Origin: Pseudomonadota bacterium
Lineage (GTDB): Bacteria; Pseudomonadota; Gammaproteobacteria; Acidiferrobacterales; Acidiferrobacteraceae
Direction: 5' to 3'
Assembly (NCBI GenBank): GCA_021795255.1
Contig: JAJYPQ010000154.1
Coordinates: 1 to 8,134, forward strand
Length of the DNA stretch: 8,134 bases
Both the position numbers and the translations under genes were made by a program. Positions within the stretch are counted from its first letter, which is position 1; the number at the start of each line of letters is the position of its first letter. Under the pieces are notes generated by a model. That model worked only from the letters and a program-made list of their open reading frames with translations. It was not told the origin of the DNA and ran no database searches. Below, in pieces: positions 1 through 6,484 of this stretch.

Positions 1-822
1 CAGCGAATAGGCCTCATCGATGGCGGCCAGCAGCGCCGGGCCATCACCATCGGCAAGCGCCCCGATCACCCGGTGGACGAGGTCCGGGGCCACCGCCCCC
101 AGCATGTCGCGCACCGCCCCCGCACGCACCGCACCGCCCCCGGCGGCGATCGCCTGATCCAGCAGGCTCAGGGCATCACGAACACTCCCGTCGGCGGCGC
201 GCGAGAGCGCCGCCAGGGCCTCGCCGTCGCCCTCCAGGCCCTCCTCACGTAAGATCATGGCCATATGGTCGCGAATCTGGGTATCGGTAAGGCGTCGCAG
301 GGTAAATTTCTGGCAACGTGACAAGACCGTGACTGGAAGTTTCTGCGGATCGGTGGTGGCGAGAATGAATTTGACGTGCGGCGGGGGCTCCTCAAGCGTC
401 TTTAGGAGGGCATTGAAGCTATGAGCCGACAGCATGTGGACCTCATCGACGAGGTACACCTTGTAGCGCCCGCGGGTCGGGGCATACTGCACGTTGTCGA
501 GAAGCTCGCGGGTATCGTCGACCTTGGTGCGCGATGCCGCATCGACCTCGATGAGATCGGCGAACCGCCCCGCATCTATCTCCTGGCAGGCCGAACATTT
601 GCCACACGGCTCGGGGCCCATCCCCTCCTCACAGTTCAAGGCCTTGGCAAGAAGGCGCGCGACCGTGGTCTTGCCGACACCGCGGATGCCGCTGAAAAGA
701 TACGCATGATGGACGCGCCCTTCGCTCAACGCAAAGCGCAACGCGCGGACTACGGAGTCCTGGCCCAAAAGCTCCGGGAATGTGCGCGGACGCCATTTAC
801 GCGCCAGCACCAGATAACTCAT
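1..822 (-). CDS. dnaX: DNA polymerase III subunit gamma/tau, N-terminal part (cut by window edge)
   Basis: Clamp-loader ATPase of the replicative polymerase, which loads the beta sliding clamp on DNA. I translated the complement: it opens MSYLVLARKWRPRTF and stays open for 274 codons to the window edge. AAA+ signatures are intact: Walker A GVGKTT (residues 48-53), the four zinc-site cysteines C64, C73, C76 and C79, Walker B with DEVHML (126-131), sensor-1 region TTDPQK, the SRC motif that carries the trans-acting arginine, and sensor-2 region GSVRDALSLLDQ. These match the E. coli numbering. The ATG (complement of 820-822) has GAGGA a few bases upstream. The SRP RNA gene ends only about 23 nt before it, with no obvious terminator between, so read-through transcription is likely. 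The tau-specific C-terminus and any programmed frameshift lie outside the window and cannot be judged. Confidence 0.97.
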   Translation of the reverse strand, partial: MSYLVLARKWRPRTFPELLGQDSVVRALRFALSEGRVHHAYLFSGIRGVGKTTVARLLAKALNCEEGMGPEPCGKCSACQEIDAGRFADLIEVDAASRTKVDDTRELLDNVQYAPTRGRYKVYLVDEVHMLSAHSFNALLKTLEEPPPHVKFILATTDPQKLPVTVLSRCQKFTLRRLTDTQIRDHMAMILREEGLEGDGEALAALSRAADGSVRDALSLLDQAIAAGGGAVRAGAVRDMLGAVAPDLVHRVIGALADGDGPALLAAIDEAYSL

Positions 823-845
823 GAGGGTCCTCGCCGCCGATAGGG

Positions 846-960
846 GGTGGCGGATTGGGCCGGCCCGGCGCTGCACCCGACCGGATCGCTACGGCTGCTT
901 CCTTCCGGACCTGACCGGGTTTACGATCGATCGCCACAGCGAGGGTCGGCCGTCACCGCC
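846..960 (-). ncRNA. ffs: Bacterial signal recognition particle RNA (4.5S-like)
   Basis: RNA scaffold of the SRP; it binds Ffh and targets membrane proteins to the translocon. The complement carries the diagnostic GGUCAGGUCCGGAAGGAAGC core with its GGAA tetraloop and the internal loops bound by the Ffh M domain (roughly 895-917). The flanks fold back on each other as one long arm: GGCGG at 956-960 pairs with CCGCC at 849-853, and the GGCCGACCC strand pairs with GGGCCGGCC with one mismatch. The length, about 115 nt, fits the small 4.5S class without an Alu domain. The exact ends are estimates from the pairing; the 3' end probably includes the C-run at 845-848. It lies immediately upstream of dnaX in the same orientation. 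Confidence 0.95.
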
Positions 961-969
961 ATTGAAAAT

Positions 970-990
970 CTCTGGAGAGTTCATCCAGAG
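970..990. promoter_or_regulatory. Inverted repeat between the SRP RNA and K+ channel genes (possible operator)
   Basis: CTCTGG (970-975) and CCAGAG (985-990) are perfect 6-bp inverted arms around a 9-nt spacer. The element sits 10 bp upstream of the mature SRP RNA 5' end and overlaps the proposed -35 of the divergent channel gene. It could be a protein-binding site or a hairpin in the SRP RNA precursor leader. The arms are short, so chance occurrence is possible. Confidence 0.3.
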
Positions 991-1008
991 TCACGAGGTT
1001 AACATAAT
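980..1008 (+). promoter_or_regulatory. Candidate sigma-70 promoter for the K+ channel gene
   Basis: A -10-like CATAAT (1003-1008, five of six consensus bases) follows a weak -35-like TTCATC (980-985) with exactly 17 bp between them. Transcription would start near 1015 and leave an 80-nt leader before the GTG start at 1096. On the other strand, TATGTT (1006-1001) could be a -10 for the SRP RNA, but no good -35 accompanies it. Prediction by eye only. Confidence 0.35.
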
Positions 1009-1095
1009 GAGAAGAAGCCGGCAAAACACCGTTTCACCACCCCCCAAAACCCCGGCACGTCGGCGCCGGCCCCTTGCCCAAGCAGGCCACGGCTC

Positions 1096-1956
1096 GTGAT
1101 TCGCGGCCTAAAAACTCGGCTCACCCATTGGGTCGCGGCCGGCCGCGATATCCTCGGGGACCTCTATCACGCCCTCTTCACCATGGGCTGGCCGGCCTTC
1201 ATCTTTGGCATCGGCATCGTCTTCGTACTCGCCAACGGCGGCTTTGCGCTTGCCTATCTGGCGCAACCCGGCGCTGTCGTCCACGCCCGACCGGGCTCAT
1301 TTGCTGACGCGTTTTTCTTCAGCGTCCAGACCATGGCCACCATAGGCTATGGGATCATGTACCCCGGCACGTTCTATGCCAACGTGCTCATGAGTCTTGA
1401 GACCTTGATCGGCCTGTTCGGCGTCGCCTTCGCGACCGGCCTTGCGTTCGCGCGCTTCTCGCGTCCGCGCGCCCGCATTCGCTTTAGCGAAACGGCGGTG
1501 GTGAGCCTCTATCACGGCGTCCCCACACTCATGTTCCGGGTTGCCAACCAACGCGGCAACCAGATCCTCGAGGCGCGCGTGCAGGTGACGCTTTTGCGCA
1601 ATGAGCATAGTCCCGAGGGCCAAACGATGCGCCGATTCCGGGACCTCGTATTGCTGCGCGATAGCACGCCAAGCTTCAGCTACTCCTGGACTGTGATGCA
1701 CCCCATTACCGGCAACAGCCCGCTGTCTGGGACATCGCGCGCGGCACTCGAAGCAGAGGACGCCGAACTTGTCGTGACGATGGCTGGTCTCGACGAAACC
1801 CTCGCCCAGACCATACATGCCCGGCATGTGTATAGGCCCGCCGCGATCCACTGGGGCCACAGGCTGCGCGACGTCCTATCGAAGGATGCGCATGGCCGCT
1901 ATCTTATCGATTACGGCCATTTCGACGATATAGAAATCGAACCACCCGAGACTTAG
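1096..1956 (+). CDS. KirBac-type inward-rectifier potassium channel
   Basis: Inner-membrane K+ channel subunit, expected to form tetramers. The 286-residue protein follows the KirBac plan: an amphipathic slide helix (about 18-30), TM1 (about 32-55), a pore helix, the selectivity filter TIGYG (82-86), TM2 (about 92-118, with E102 and glycines G106 and G109), then a cytoplasmic immunoglobulin-like domain. The stretch ATGLAFARFSRPRARI after TM2 and the later motifs LLRNEHSPEG, SWTVMHPI and GNSPL are family hallmarks. KirBac1.1 is somewhat longer because of tail extensions. The frame has no ATG before the slide helix, so GTG at 1096 is the likely start, with a weak AGCAGG ribosome site 9 nt upstream. 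It stands alone, divergent from the SRP RNA and dnaX. Ion selectivity follows from the filter; the physiological role is not evident from neighbours. Confidence 0.93.
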   Translation: MIRGLKTRLTHWVAAGRDILGDLYHALFTMGWPAFIFGIGIVFVLANGGFALAYLAQPGAVVHARPGSFADAFFFSVQTMATIGYGIMYPGTFYANVLMSLETLIGLFGVAFATGLAFARFSRPRARIRFSETAVVSLYHGVPTLMFRVANQRGNQILEARVQVTLLRNEHSPEGQTMRRFRDLVLLRDSTPSFSYSWTVMHPITGNSPLSGTSRAALEAEDAELVVTMAGLDETLAQTIHARHVYRPAAIHWGHRLRDVLSKDAHGRYLIDYGHFDDIEIEPPET

Positions 1957-2456
<500 letters not shown>

Positions 2457-2468
2457 CGCAGGGCGCCA

Positions 2469-2497
2469 AGACTAACCTAGGTTCATGGCGTGCGCAA
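2469..2497 (-). promoter_or_regulatory. Candidate promoter of tRNA-Ser
   Basis: Read on the minus strand, TTGCGC (2497-2492) and TAGTCT (2474-2469) are separated by 17 bp, and the tRNA 5' end lies about 12 nt past the -10. The GC-rich GGCGCCCTGCGG segment that follows would be the short 5' leader removed by RNase P and could act as a stringent discriminator. Predicted from spacing and consensus only. Confidence 0.45.
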
Positions 2498-2551
2498 CGA
2501 GGCCAAACCTCAAGACACATAGGGACCCTAGGCCCGCATCGGCAAGGACGG

Positions 2552-2557
2552 TATACT
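2552..2557 (+). promoter_or_regulatory. Candidate -10 element next to the diiron protein start
   Basis: TATACT matches five of six bases of the -10 consensus and ends 8 nt before the ATG at 2566. A transcript using it would start at about 2564-2566, on or beside the start codon, so the mRNA would be leaderless. This fits the absence of a well-placed Shine-Dalgarno sequence (the nearest, AAGGA at 2544-2548, is 17 nt away). No -35-like hexamer is present 16-18 bp upstream. Confidence 0.3.
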
Positions 2558-2565
2558 TTGCACCC

Positions 2566-3444
2566 ATGGCCAACCCCGATTTCTTGAAGAGCTTACCTCC
2601 TTTCGCGGAACGTGCCACGCAGCTTTCCCGCCACAGCACCCCCTATCACGATCCGGTGGCCCGGATCCACTGGGAGCGCCTGTCACAGCATGCGTTCTGG
2701 CTGCCCGAACAGGCGGTTTCGTTGTACGGGATCGAGGAGTACGACGGCTTGCCATTAGCCGTTCGCCAGGCGCTCTCGCATCACGAATTCATCCGTTTCC
2801 TCAATGCCGGCGTCTGGCTCGAAAGCCTGTTTCTCCAAAGGCTTGCGCGCGCTGCGCTCAAAGGCCCGCGCGCCACGCGCATCTACCACCTCCACGAATT
2901 GCGTGAAGAGGCTGGACACAGCCTTATGTTTCTTGAATTTTTCGAGCGCGCGGGGCTTGATGATTTTGCAACCACTGCGCACTTCGATCACTGGCTGACA
3001 TTACTTGGCCGGCGGCTACCCTTCCATTCAACACTTTTCTGGAGCGCCGTTCTGCTCGGAGAGGAGGTGCCCGACCGGCTCAACCGCTATGTGCGGCTGC
3101 ATGCCCAGGGTGTGTGCCCGGTCGCAGTCGAGTTGTGCGTCCTCCACAGCACCGATGAGGCGCGCCATATCGCCTACGGACAAGACATCTTGCGGCATCG
3201 CCTGGAGCGTGCCGGACGTATGACCAAGCGGGCCCTCGGATATGCCCTGGGTGGCCTGTTGCGCCGATTCGCGACCACCTTCTACTACCCGCCCCAAGAC
3301 CTTTATGAGCGTGCCGGGCTACCAACCGGCCCCTGGGCGGCACGCGCCGCCACCCATATGCACCGCCGCCAGTTCGTGGCTCATTGCTTAAGTCCGACCG
3401 TAGCTCGCCTTCGCGAACTCGGCCTTGCCGTCAATTGGCCCTGA
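2566..3444 (+). CDS. AurF-like diiron oxygenase family protein
   Basis: A 292-residue, mostly helical protein with the carboxylate-bridged diiron pattern of the AurF (p-aminobenzoate N-oxygenase) family. Proposed metal ligands in order are E86 (WLESLF), E115 and H118 (EEAGH), E167 (LGEEVPD), H194, E198 and H201 (HSTDEARH). The intervals E-x2-H, H-x3-E-x2-H and E167 to H194 (27 residues) equal those of AurF E136/H139, H223/E227/H230 and E196 to H223, including the extra histidine characteristic of AurF. So it is probably an active O2-dependent oxygenase, but the substrate is unknown; no biosynthetic genes accompany it. I chose ATG 2566 because the in-frame ATG at 2485 would add a low-complexity extension across the tRNA promoter. 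Neither start has a good ribosome site. It converges on the BON gene with only 3 nt between stop codons. Confidence 0.75.
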   Translation: MANPDFLKSLPPFAERATQLSRHSTPYHDPVARIHWERLSQHAFWLPEQAVSLYGIEEYDGLPLAVRQALSHHEFIRFLNAGVWLESLFLQRLARAALKGPRATRIYHLHELREEAGHSLMFLEFFERAGLDDFATTAHFDHWLTLLGRRLPFHSTLFWSAVLLGEEVPDRLNRYVRLHAQGVCPVAVELCVLHSTDEARHIAYGQDILRHRLERAGRMTKRALGYALGGLLRRFATTFYYPPQDLYERAGLPTGPWAARAATHMHRRQFVAHCLSPTVARLRELGLAVNWP

Positions 3445-3447
3445 CAC

Positions 3448-3837
3448 CTAACTCCCGTAACCCGGAGAAGAGCTCGCGGGCGCCCCCGCCCCCCCACTTG
3501 TCGTGTTCTTGACCACAAGATCGTTACGCACGCTTACGACCCCGGGGGTAGTCCGCGCAATGTGCATGGCCTCCCGGATCTGCCTTGCGCGATTGACAAA
3601 CCCACTCAATATGACATGGCCGCGATAGGTATCGACTTTGATCTGGAATCCCTGGAGGGTCTGATCTTCAAGAATGCGCGCCTTGATCTTGGAGGTGATA
3701 GCGGCATCGTGGAAGTATTGCCCCGTGGTCTCACGCGACGGGGTGCTTGAGCAGCCCGCGCCCAGCGCCAGAACCGTCCCGATCACAGCGCTCGCCAATA
3801 CTCTCCTCGGCGCCACTATCCTCAGTGCATTCATCAT
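3448..3837 (-). CDS. BON-domain lipoprotein
   Basis: Small envelope protein with a single BON domain, a fold found in OsmY and DolP/YraP-like proteins and thought to bind phospholipids. The chosen start begins MMNALRIVAPRR (129 aa) because AGAGGA lies 7-9 nt upstream; an in-frame ATG at 3915 would add 26 residues ahead of the signal sequence. The N-terminus is a lipoprotein signal: basic residues R11 and R12, a hydrophobic core, then LGAG before C29, with G rather than the usual L at -3. The BON domain (about 40-105) shows DAAITSKIKARILED, then VDTYRGHVILSGFV and the closing VVSVRNDLVVK. The last 20 residues are a Gly/Ala/Ser-rich tail encoded partly by a G7 run. Destination in the outer or inner membrane is not certain. 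Likely stress-related by analogy with its family. Confidence 0.87.
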   Translation of the reverse strand: MMNALRIVAPRRVLASAVIGTVLALGAGCSSTPSRETTGQYFHDAAITSKIKARILEDQTLQGFQIKVDTYRGHVILSGFVNRARQIREAMHIARTTPGVVSVRNDLVVKNTTSGGAGAPASSSPGYGS

Positions 3838-4254
3838 ATAGCCATCCTCTCGCTGTAGTTTTCGGGCCCTGTCGCAGCATACCGCAACGGCCACCTTAAT
3901 ACTCCGGGAATCCATCCATCATGAGACGGCTTCCCGAAAGTTCTCCATGACGCCCCTCGATCTTACCCACAGCCTATTGTCATTCGCCGCCTCAGCAAGA
4001 TCGTCACCGCCAAACCGACTTCAAGCGCTTGGGCCTCGTCTTTGATTCAAGCCCATTTTTCCTCTGCGCCCTTACGACCCACCACCGCCCAAGTGGGCGT
4101 GCCGAATGTCGTCGCGGCGATGATGTTCACCATTATGCAAGGAACGCGCGGGGCGGGCCACACGCACCGCGGGCCCGGCATGGGTGAGCGGCACGCCATA
4201 GCCCAATCCGTTAATAGACTGCCGACGGTACCTTTGCCGCCGACGCCACCATGA

Positions 4255-4278
4255 GTACCGCGGCAAGCACCGCAGTAC
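4255..4278 (-). other. Strong stem-loop in the 3' region of the Dps-like gene
   Basis: On the minus strand GUACUGCGG pairs with CCGCGGUAC over nine pairs (one U-G) around the 6-nt loop UGCUUG. It lies about 95 nt past the ferritin stop codon. No U-tract follows, so it is not a standard intrinsic terminator. It may be an RNA-stabilising 3' structure or part of a short unannotated RNA. The wobble pair forms only in minus-strand RNA, which suggests that direction. Confidence 0.35.
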
Positions 4279-4316
4279 AGAAAATATTGCCCAGCCACAA
4301 CAGACCCCCCCACCCA

Positions 4317-4341
4317 ACAATGGGTAAGCGGGGCCCATTGT
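4317..4341 (-). terminator. Hairpin downstream of the Dps-like gene (terminator-like, no U-tract)
   Basis: ACAATGGG (4317-4324) and CCCATTGT (4334-4341) are perfect 8-bp inverted arms with a 9-nt loop. The hairpin begins about 30 nt after the ferritin stop codon (4372-4374), the usual place for a transcript end. The sequence after it on the minus strand is G-rich (includes a G7 run) rather than U-rich, so termination would have to be Rho-assisted, or the structure serves to protect the mRNA 3' end. Confidence 0.4.
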
Positions 4342-4371
4342 CGGCTGATACGCAGGAGGCCGAATCGGACT

Positions 4372-4962
4372 TTAGGCCGTTTGGGAGGCGGATTCCAGGA
4401 CCGTAGAGTGCGAAGAACGAAGGTAGGGCGCTACAAACGGAGAAATATTACGGGTACGCATAACCCCCTCACTTGCACCCCGGCCCAGAAACTCCAAAAG
4501 CCGGACCTGATGGGCAATCTCCTCATGCAGTATCGCCAAAATCAGATTATAGGTCCGGTTATCCTTACCTGATGTCGCACTGCAAAGCTCGGTATAGGCC
4601 CACACCGACTCCTCGGCCGCCTTCAGCAGCACTGCAAGTATCTGCGAAACATCCGCCTCCGCCGGCAAATTGCGCAAGGCGCCAAGCCCTTCCATCTTGC
4701 CGCACAGCGTTGCGGGTAGACGGCCGCCCAGTTCGTAGATACGTGGCACAAGCGCCTCGAAGTGGTTGCGATCCTCTTCCCTGGCATCATCCACCACCCG
4801 GCGCAGGGCTTCGCCTTCGACACCCACGAGATGCGTACGCAGCAGCGTGAAATAATAATAATTGCTCATCTCATCGAGCGCCCGCTCAACCAAAAGGTCC
4901 ACCAAGCGCTGTACATCCATACCACTCCACTCGACAAGCTCCCTTGCCACGCACCGTATCAT
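4372..4962 (-). CDS. Dps-like ferritin family protein (DPSL type)
   Basis: Ferritin-like four-helix protein of 196 residues, probably an iron-oxidising cage that detoxifies peroxide and stores iron in the cytoplasm. It carries two ferritin half-motifs: E31 in helix A and the EEDRNHF cluster (E62, E63, H67), then E117 and E118 in helix C and HEEIAH (E147, E148, H151). That is a bacterioferritin-like diiron centre rather than the inter-subunit site of classical Dps. Two cysteines, C87 and C127, lie near the second half, as in the 'thioferritin' DPSL proteins first described in archaea and anaerobic bacteria; the segment GKDNRTYNLILAILHEEIAH is very similar to that group from memory. The start is secure: AAGGAGG stands 5 nt before the ATG. 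Last gene of a probable operon with YtxH and PLDc_N proteins (114-nt gap), so it may also have its own promoter. Confidence 0.8.
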   Translation of the reverse strand: MIRCVARELVEWSGMDVQRLVDLLVERALDEMSNYYYFTLLRTHLVGVEGEALRRVVDDAREEDRNHFEALVPRIYELGGRLPATLCGKMEGLGALRNLPAEADVSQILAVLLKAAEESVWAYTELCSATSGKDNRTYNLILAILHEEIAHQVRLLEFLGRGASEGVMRTRNISPFVAPYLRSSHSTVLESASQTA

Positions 4963-5076
4963 AACCGCCTCCTTATGCTAGGCCTCCCAAGGCGACCGAT
5001 CCTCGGCGCCCTTTACTCGCCACATCCATTGTCAGATGGCCAGGACCGCTCGGCGATCAGACCTTCGTCCGAGGAG

Positions 5077-5454
5077 TCACTGATAGCCGGCTGCGGTCCG
5101 CTCGCGAGCCATTTCATCGCCCGCATGCGGCATACTACCGCCCTCGACGCTCAAAGCGGCCGCCTCCATGGTACCGCGCGCCTTCTCACGGCCCTGGTCG
5201 ACCGCATCACCCGCACGTCTTGCCATGTTGCGAGTCACATCGCGCGCCGCGCCCACGGCGTCACGCACGGCGCCCGACATGCGGTCACTGTTAGTCTTCG
5301 CAAACTCGCTCAACGATGAGCGCAGCTCGCGCCCGGACTTCGGCGCGAACAAAGCGGCAGCCGCGTAACCGAGAGCCAAGCCGCTCACAAATAGCATCAC
5401 CTTGGGTCCGGTGCGACCTGAAGAAATAGACTCATATTGCGCATTGGCAGCCAT
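5077..5454 (-). CDS. YtxH-domain membrane protein
   Basis: Small protein of 125 residues with one membrane segment and a long amphipathic or coiled tail. After a short polar N-terminus, residues 19-37 form a hydrophobic helix leading to the family signature GYAAAALFAPKSGRELR. The remaining part (about 45-100) is charged, alanine-rich and repetitive, as in YtxH and apolipophorin-like stress proteins. The chosen ATG is preceded by the strong ribosome site TTTAGGAGGT (5470-5461), which rules out the longer in-frame start at 5568 that would overlap the upstream gene. It follows the PLDc_N gene by 32 nt, so the two are surely cotranscribed. YtxH proteins are commonly induced by general stress; biochemical function is unknown. 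Confidence 0.87.
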   Translation of the reverse strand: MAANAQYESISSGRTGPKVMLFVSGLALGYAAAALFAPKSGRELRSSLSEFAKTNSDRMSGAVRDAVGAARDVTRNMARRAGDAVDQGREKARGTMEAAALSVEGGSMPHAGDEMARERTAAGYQ

Positions 5455-5486
5455 GCAAACACCTCCTAAATGGTCATTTCCGGCCT

Positions 5487-5669
5487 CTACGCATCGCGCG
5501 GACTGCGCCCGACCAAGTAATACACGATCATGCCCACCAGCGGGAACAACAGTACTACCACGATCCATAGCACCTTATGACCGACGCGCGCAGAGCCAAG
5601 AAGTATACTTATGATCGCGATCACATCGAGAACCACGACAACGATCCCCAAAAGTGAGTATGAGCTCAT
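5487..5669 (-). CDS. PLDc_N-domain small integral membrane protein
   Basis: A 60-residue protein made of two membrane helices (about 6-24 and 34-53) joined by a short basic loop GSARVGHK. The pattern KVLWIVVVLLFPLVGMIVYYLVGR is the signature of the PLDc_N family, the N-terminal membrane module found in cardiolipin synthases and also as stand-alone small proteins. No phospholipase HKD motif is present, so it is not an enzyme. The start is the ATG at 5669, with GAGGG 8 nt upstream; an in-frame GTG three codons earlier (5678) is less likely. First gene of the operon with YtxH and the Dps-like ferritin. A role in membrane stress is inferred from context. Confidence 0.85.
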   Translation of the reverse strand: MSSYSLLGIVVVVLDVIAIISILLGSARVGHKVLWIVVVLLFPLVGMIVYYLVGRSPRDA

Positions 5670-5733
5670 ACCCGTCACCCTCTATCGCCCTTGCGAACGT
5701 CCAACACATGTACCCGCGGCACTCATTGCGGCC

Positions 5734-5751
5734 ATAAGCCTCAGGGCTTAT
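5734..5751 (-). terminator. Hairpin just past the response regulator stop codon
   Basis: ATAAGCC (5734-5740) and GGCTTAT (5745-5751) form a perfect 7-bp stem with a 4-nt loop, starting 4 nt after the regulator's TGA. No U-tract follows. It lies in the 86-bp gap before the PLDc_N gene and could be a weak terminator, an attenuator between the signalling and stress genes, or an operator. Confidence 0.4.
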
Positions 5752-5755
5752 ATGA

Positions 5756-6424
5756 TCAGGTGGGGAAAATATAATGGAAAAACTCGGTGCGACTCGAAAC
5801 ACCACACTTCTCGTATATCGTGCTGATATGCTGTTTTAATGTCTTTTCGGAATTCCCTGTCAATCGCGCCATCTCCTGAGTCGACAGCCCTTTGAGCAAA
5901 AGTCGCGCAACCTCGCATTCCTTATTGGTCAAAGTCGCCTGATTCAAAGCCCGTTCCCGCGCCCCGATAAGACCCTTGGGCTCCTCCCACAACCGCTCCA
6001 GTACACGCTTTAAGTCGCTTGTCGAAAACGGCTTTTCAAGGAGATAGGCGGCACCGTGATTCAAGGCCTCCTTAACACGCGTCTGATCGGCAAACGCGCT
6101 GATCACGACCACGGGGCTCGGCATCCCCGCCTGCTCAATTTTCCGCAAAATCTCAAGCCCATCGGGCTTGCCGGTATCGAGCATGATGTCCGTGATGACC
6201 GCGTCATAGGACATCTCCTTCCAAACCACCAACGCCTCCTCGAATGTCGAGACCCATCGGCACGCCATGCCAAGTCCTTGCAAAGATTGCGACAGAGTCT
6301 GTCCCGCCACGGCCTCATCTTCGATCAACAGTATCTGCCGGGTGCGACGTATAGCCCCCGCATCGCGTCGCCTTAACTCTGGCATCCCAACTGAAACACC
6401 GGTTTTTACCAATCGCGCCGCCAT
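5756..6424 (-). CDS. Response regulator with REC and LuxR-type HTH domains
   Basis: Cytoplasmic two-component transcription factor of 222 residues. The REC domain (about 30-145) has the acidic pair E35/D36, phosphoacceptor D79 (ITDIML), S109 (VVISA) and K131 (LEKPF), all positions needed for phosphorylation. The C-terminal LuxR/FixJ-type helix-turn-helix (about 164-215) reads LTNKECEVARLLLKGLS, then KTLKQHISTIYEKCGVSSR. The architecture resembles NarL/FixJ regulators, but the 29-residue N-terminal extension before REC is unusual. ATG 6424 is preceded by AAGGGAG with suitable spacing, so the extension is probably real. It follows the GGDEF gene by 60 nt and precedes the PLDc_N/YtxH/ferritin operon. 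The hybrid kinase at the right edge is the obvious candidate partner, which is inference. Confidence 0.93.
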   Translation of the reverse strand: MAARLVKTGVSVGMPELRRRDAGAIRRTRQILLIEDEAVAGQTLSQSLQGLGMACRWVSTFEEALVVWKEMSYDAVITDIMLDTGKPDGLEILRKIEQAGMPSPVVVISAFADQTRVKEALNHGAAYLLEKPFSTSDLKRVLERLWEEPKGLIGARERALNQATLTNKECEVARLLLKGLSTQEMARLTGNSEKTLKQHISTIYEKCGVSSRTEFFHYIFPT

Positions 6425-6484
6425 TAGTTCTCCCTTATTTTTCCAGAATATTATGTCTTTCTCGCAACGCCTCCTGCCTTGCGC

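Larger units (their letters stand above)
3838..4371. other. Gene-poor stretch between the BON and Dps-like genes
   Basis: About 530 bp with no supportable complete gene. It contains the leader of the BON gene (right of 3837) and, next to the ferritin stop codon, two hairpins described separately. On the minus strand between about 4370 and 4200 a frame encodes the hydrophobic stretch LLWLGNIFCTAVLAAVLMVASAAK and then stops, but it has no start codon of its own. No ribosome site, tRNA or known RNA was recognised. Overlapping frames on both strands in 4042-4338 have compositions typical of chance frames in GC-rich DNA. Confidence 0.5.

Noticed and set aside
421..843. 140-residue open frame on the plus strand
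   Set aside because: It is the antisense of dnaX, whose minus-strand translation matches the family motif for motif.
1297..1860. 187-residue open frame antisense to the K+ channel
   Set aside because: The plus-strand frame has clear KirBac motifs; the antisense peptide has no recognisable domain.
2485..2565. Upstream ATG that would lengthen the diiron protein by 27 residues
   Set aside because: No ribosome site, the added peptide is low complexity, and it would overlap the candidate tRNA-Ser promoter. The family-like sequence starts near 2566.
3481..3497. C-rich runs that might mark a phase-variable tract
   Set aside because: The run lies in the low-complexity Gly/Ala tail of the BON protein, which would tolerate it; there is no evidence of length variation.
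4047..4338. Two overlapping 88-residue minus-strand frames
   Set aside because: No ribosome site, cysteine- and glycine-rich composition typical of chance frames, and no recognisable family.
5040..5076. Possible hairpin CTCGG/CCGAG between the YtxH and ferritin genes
   Set aside because: Only 5 bp with a 15-nt loop and no U-tract, too weak to call a terminator.
4762..5319. 185-residue plus-strand frame across the ferritin and YtxH genes
   Set aside because: Antisense to two recognisable genes with strong ribosome sites; no domain seen.
5658..5671. 14-bp perfect palindrome GTATGAGCTCATAC overlapping the PLDc_N start codon
   Set aside because: A palindrome of this length has roughly even odds of appearing by chance in a window of this size, and it is partly coding.
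5724..5742. Possible sigma-54 promoter (GG...GC) before the PLDc_N gene
   Set aside because: The GG and GC dinucleotides are one base out of the required spacing.
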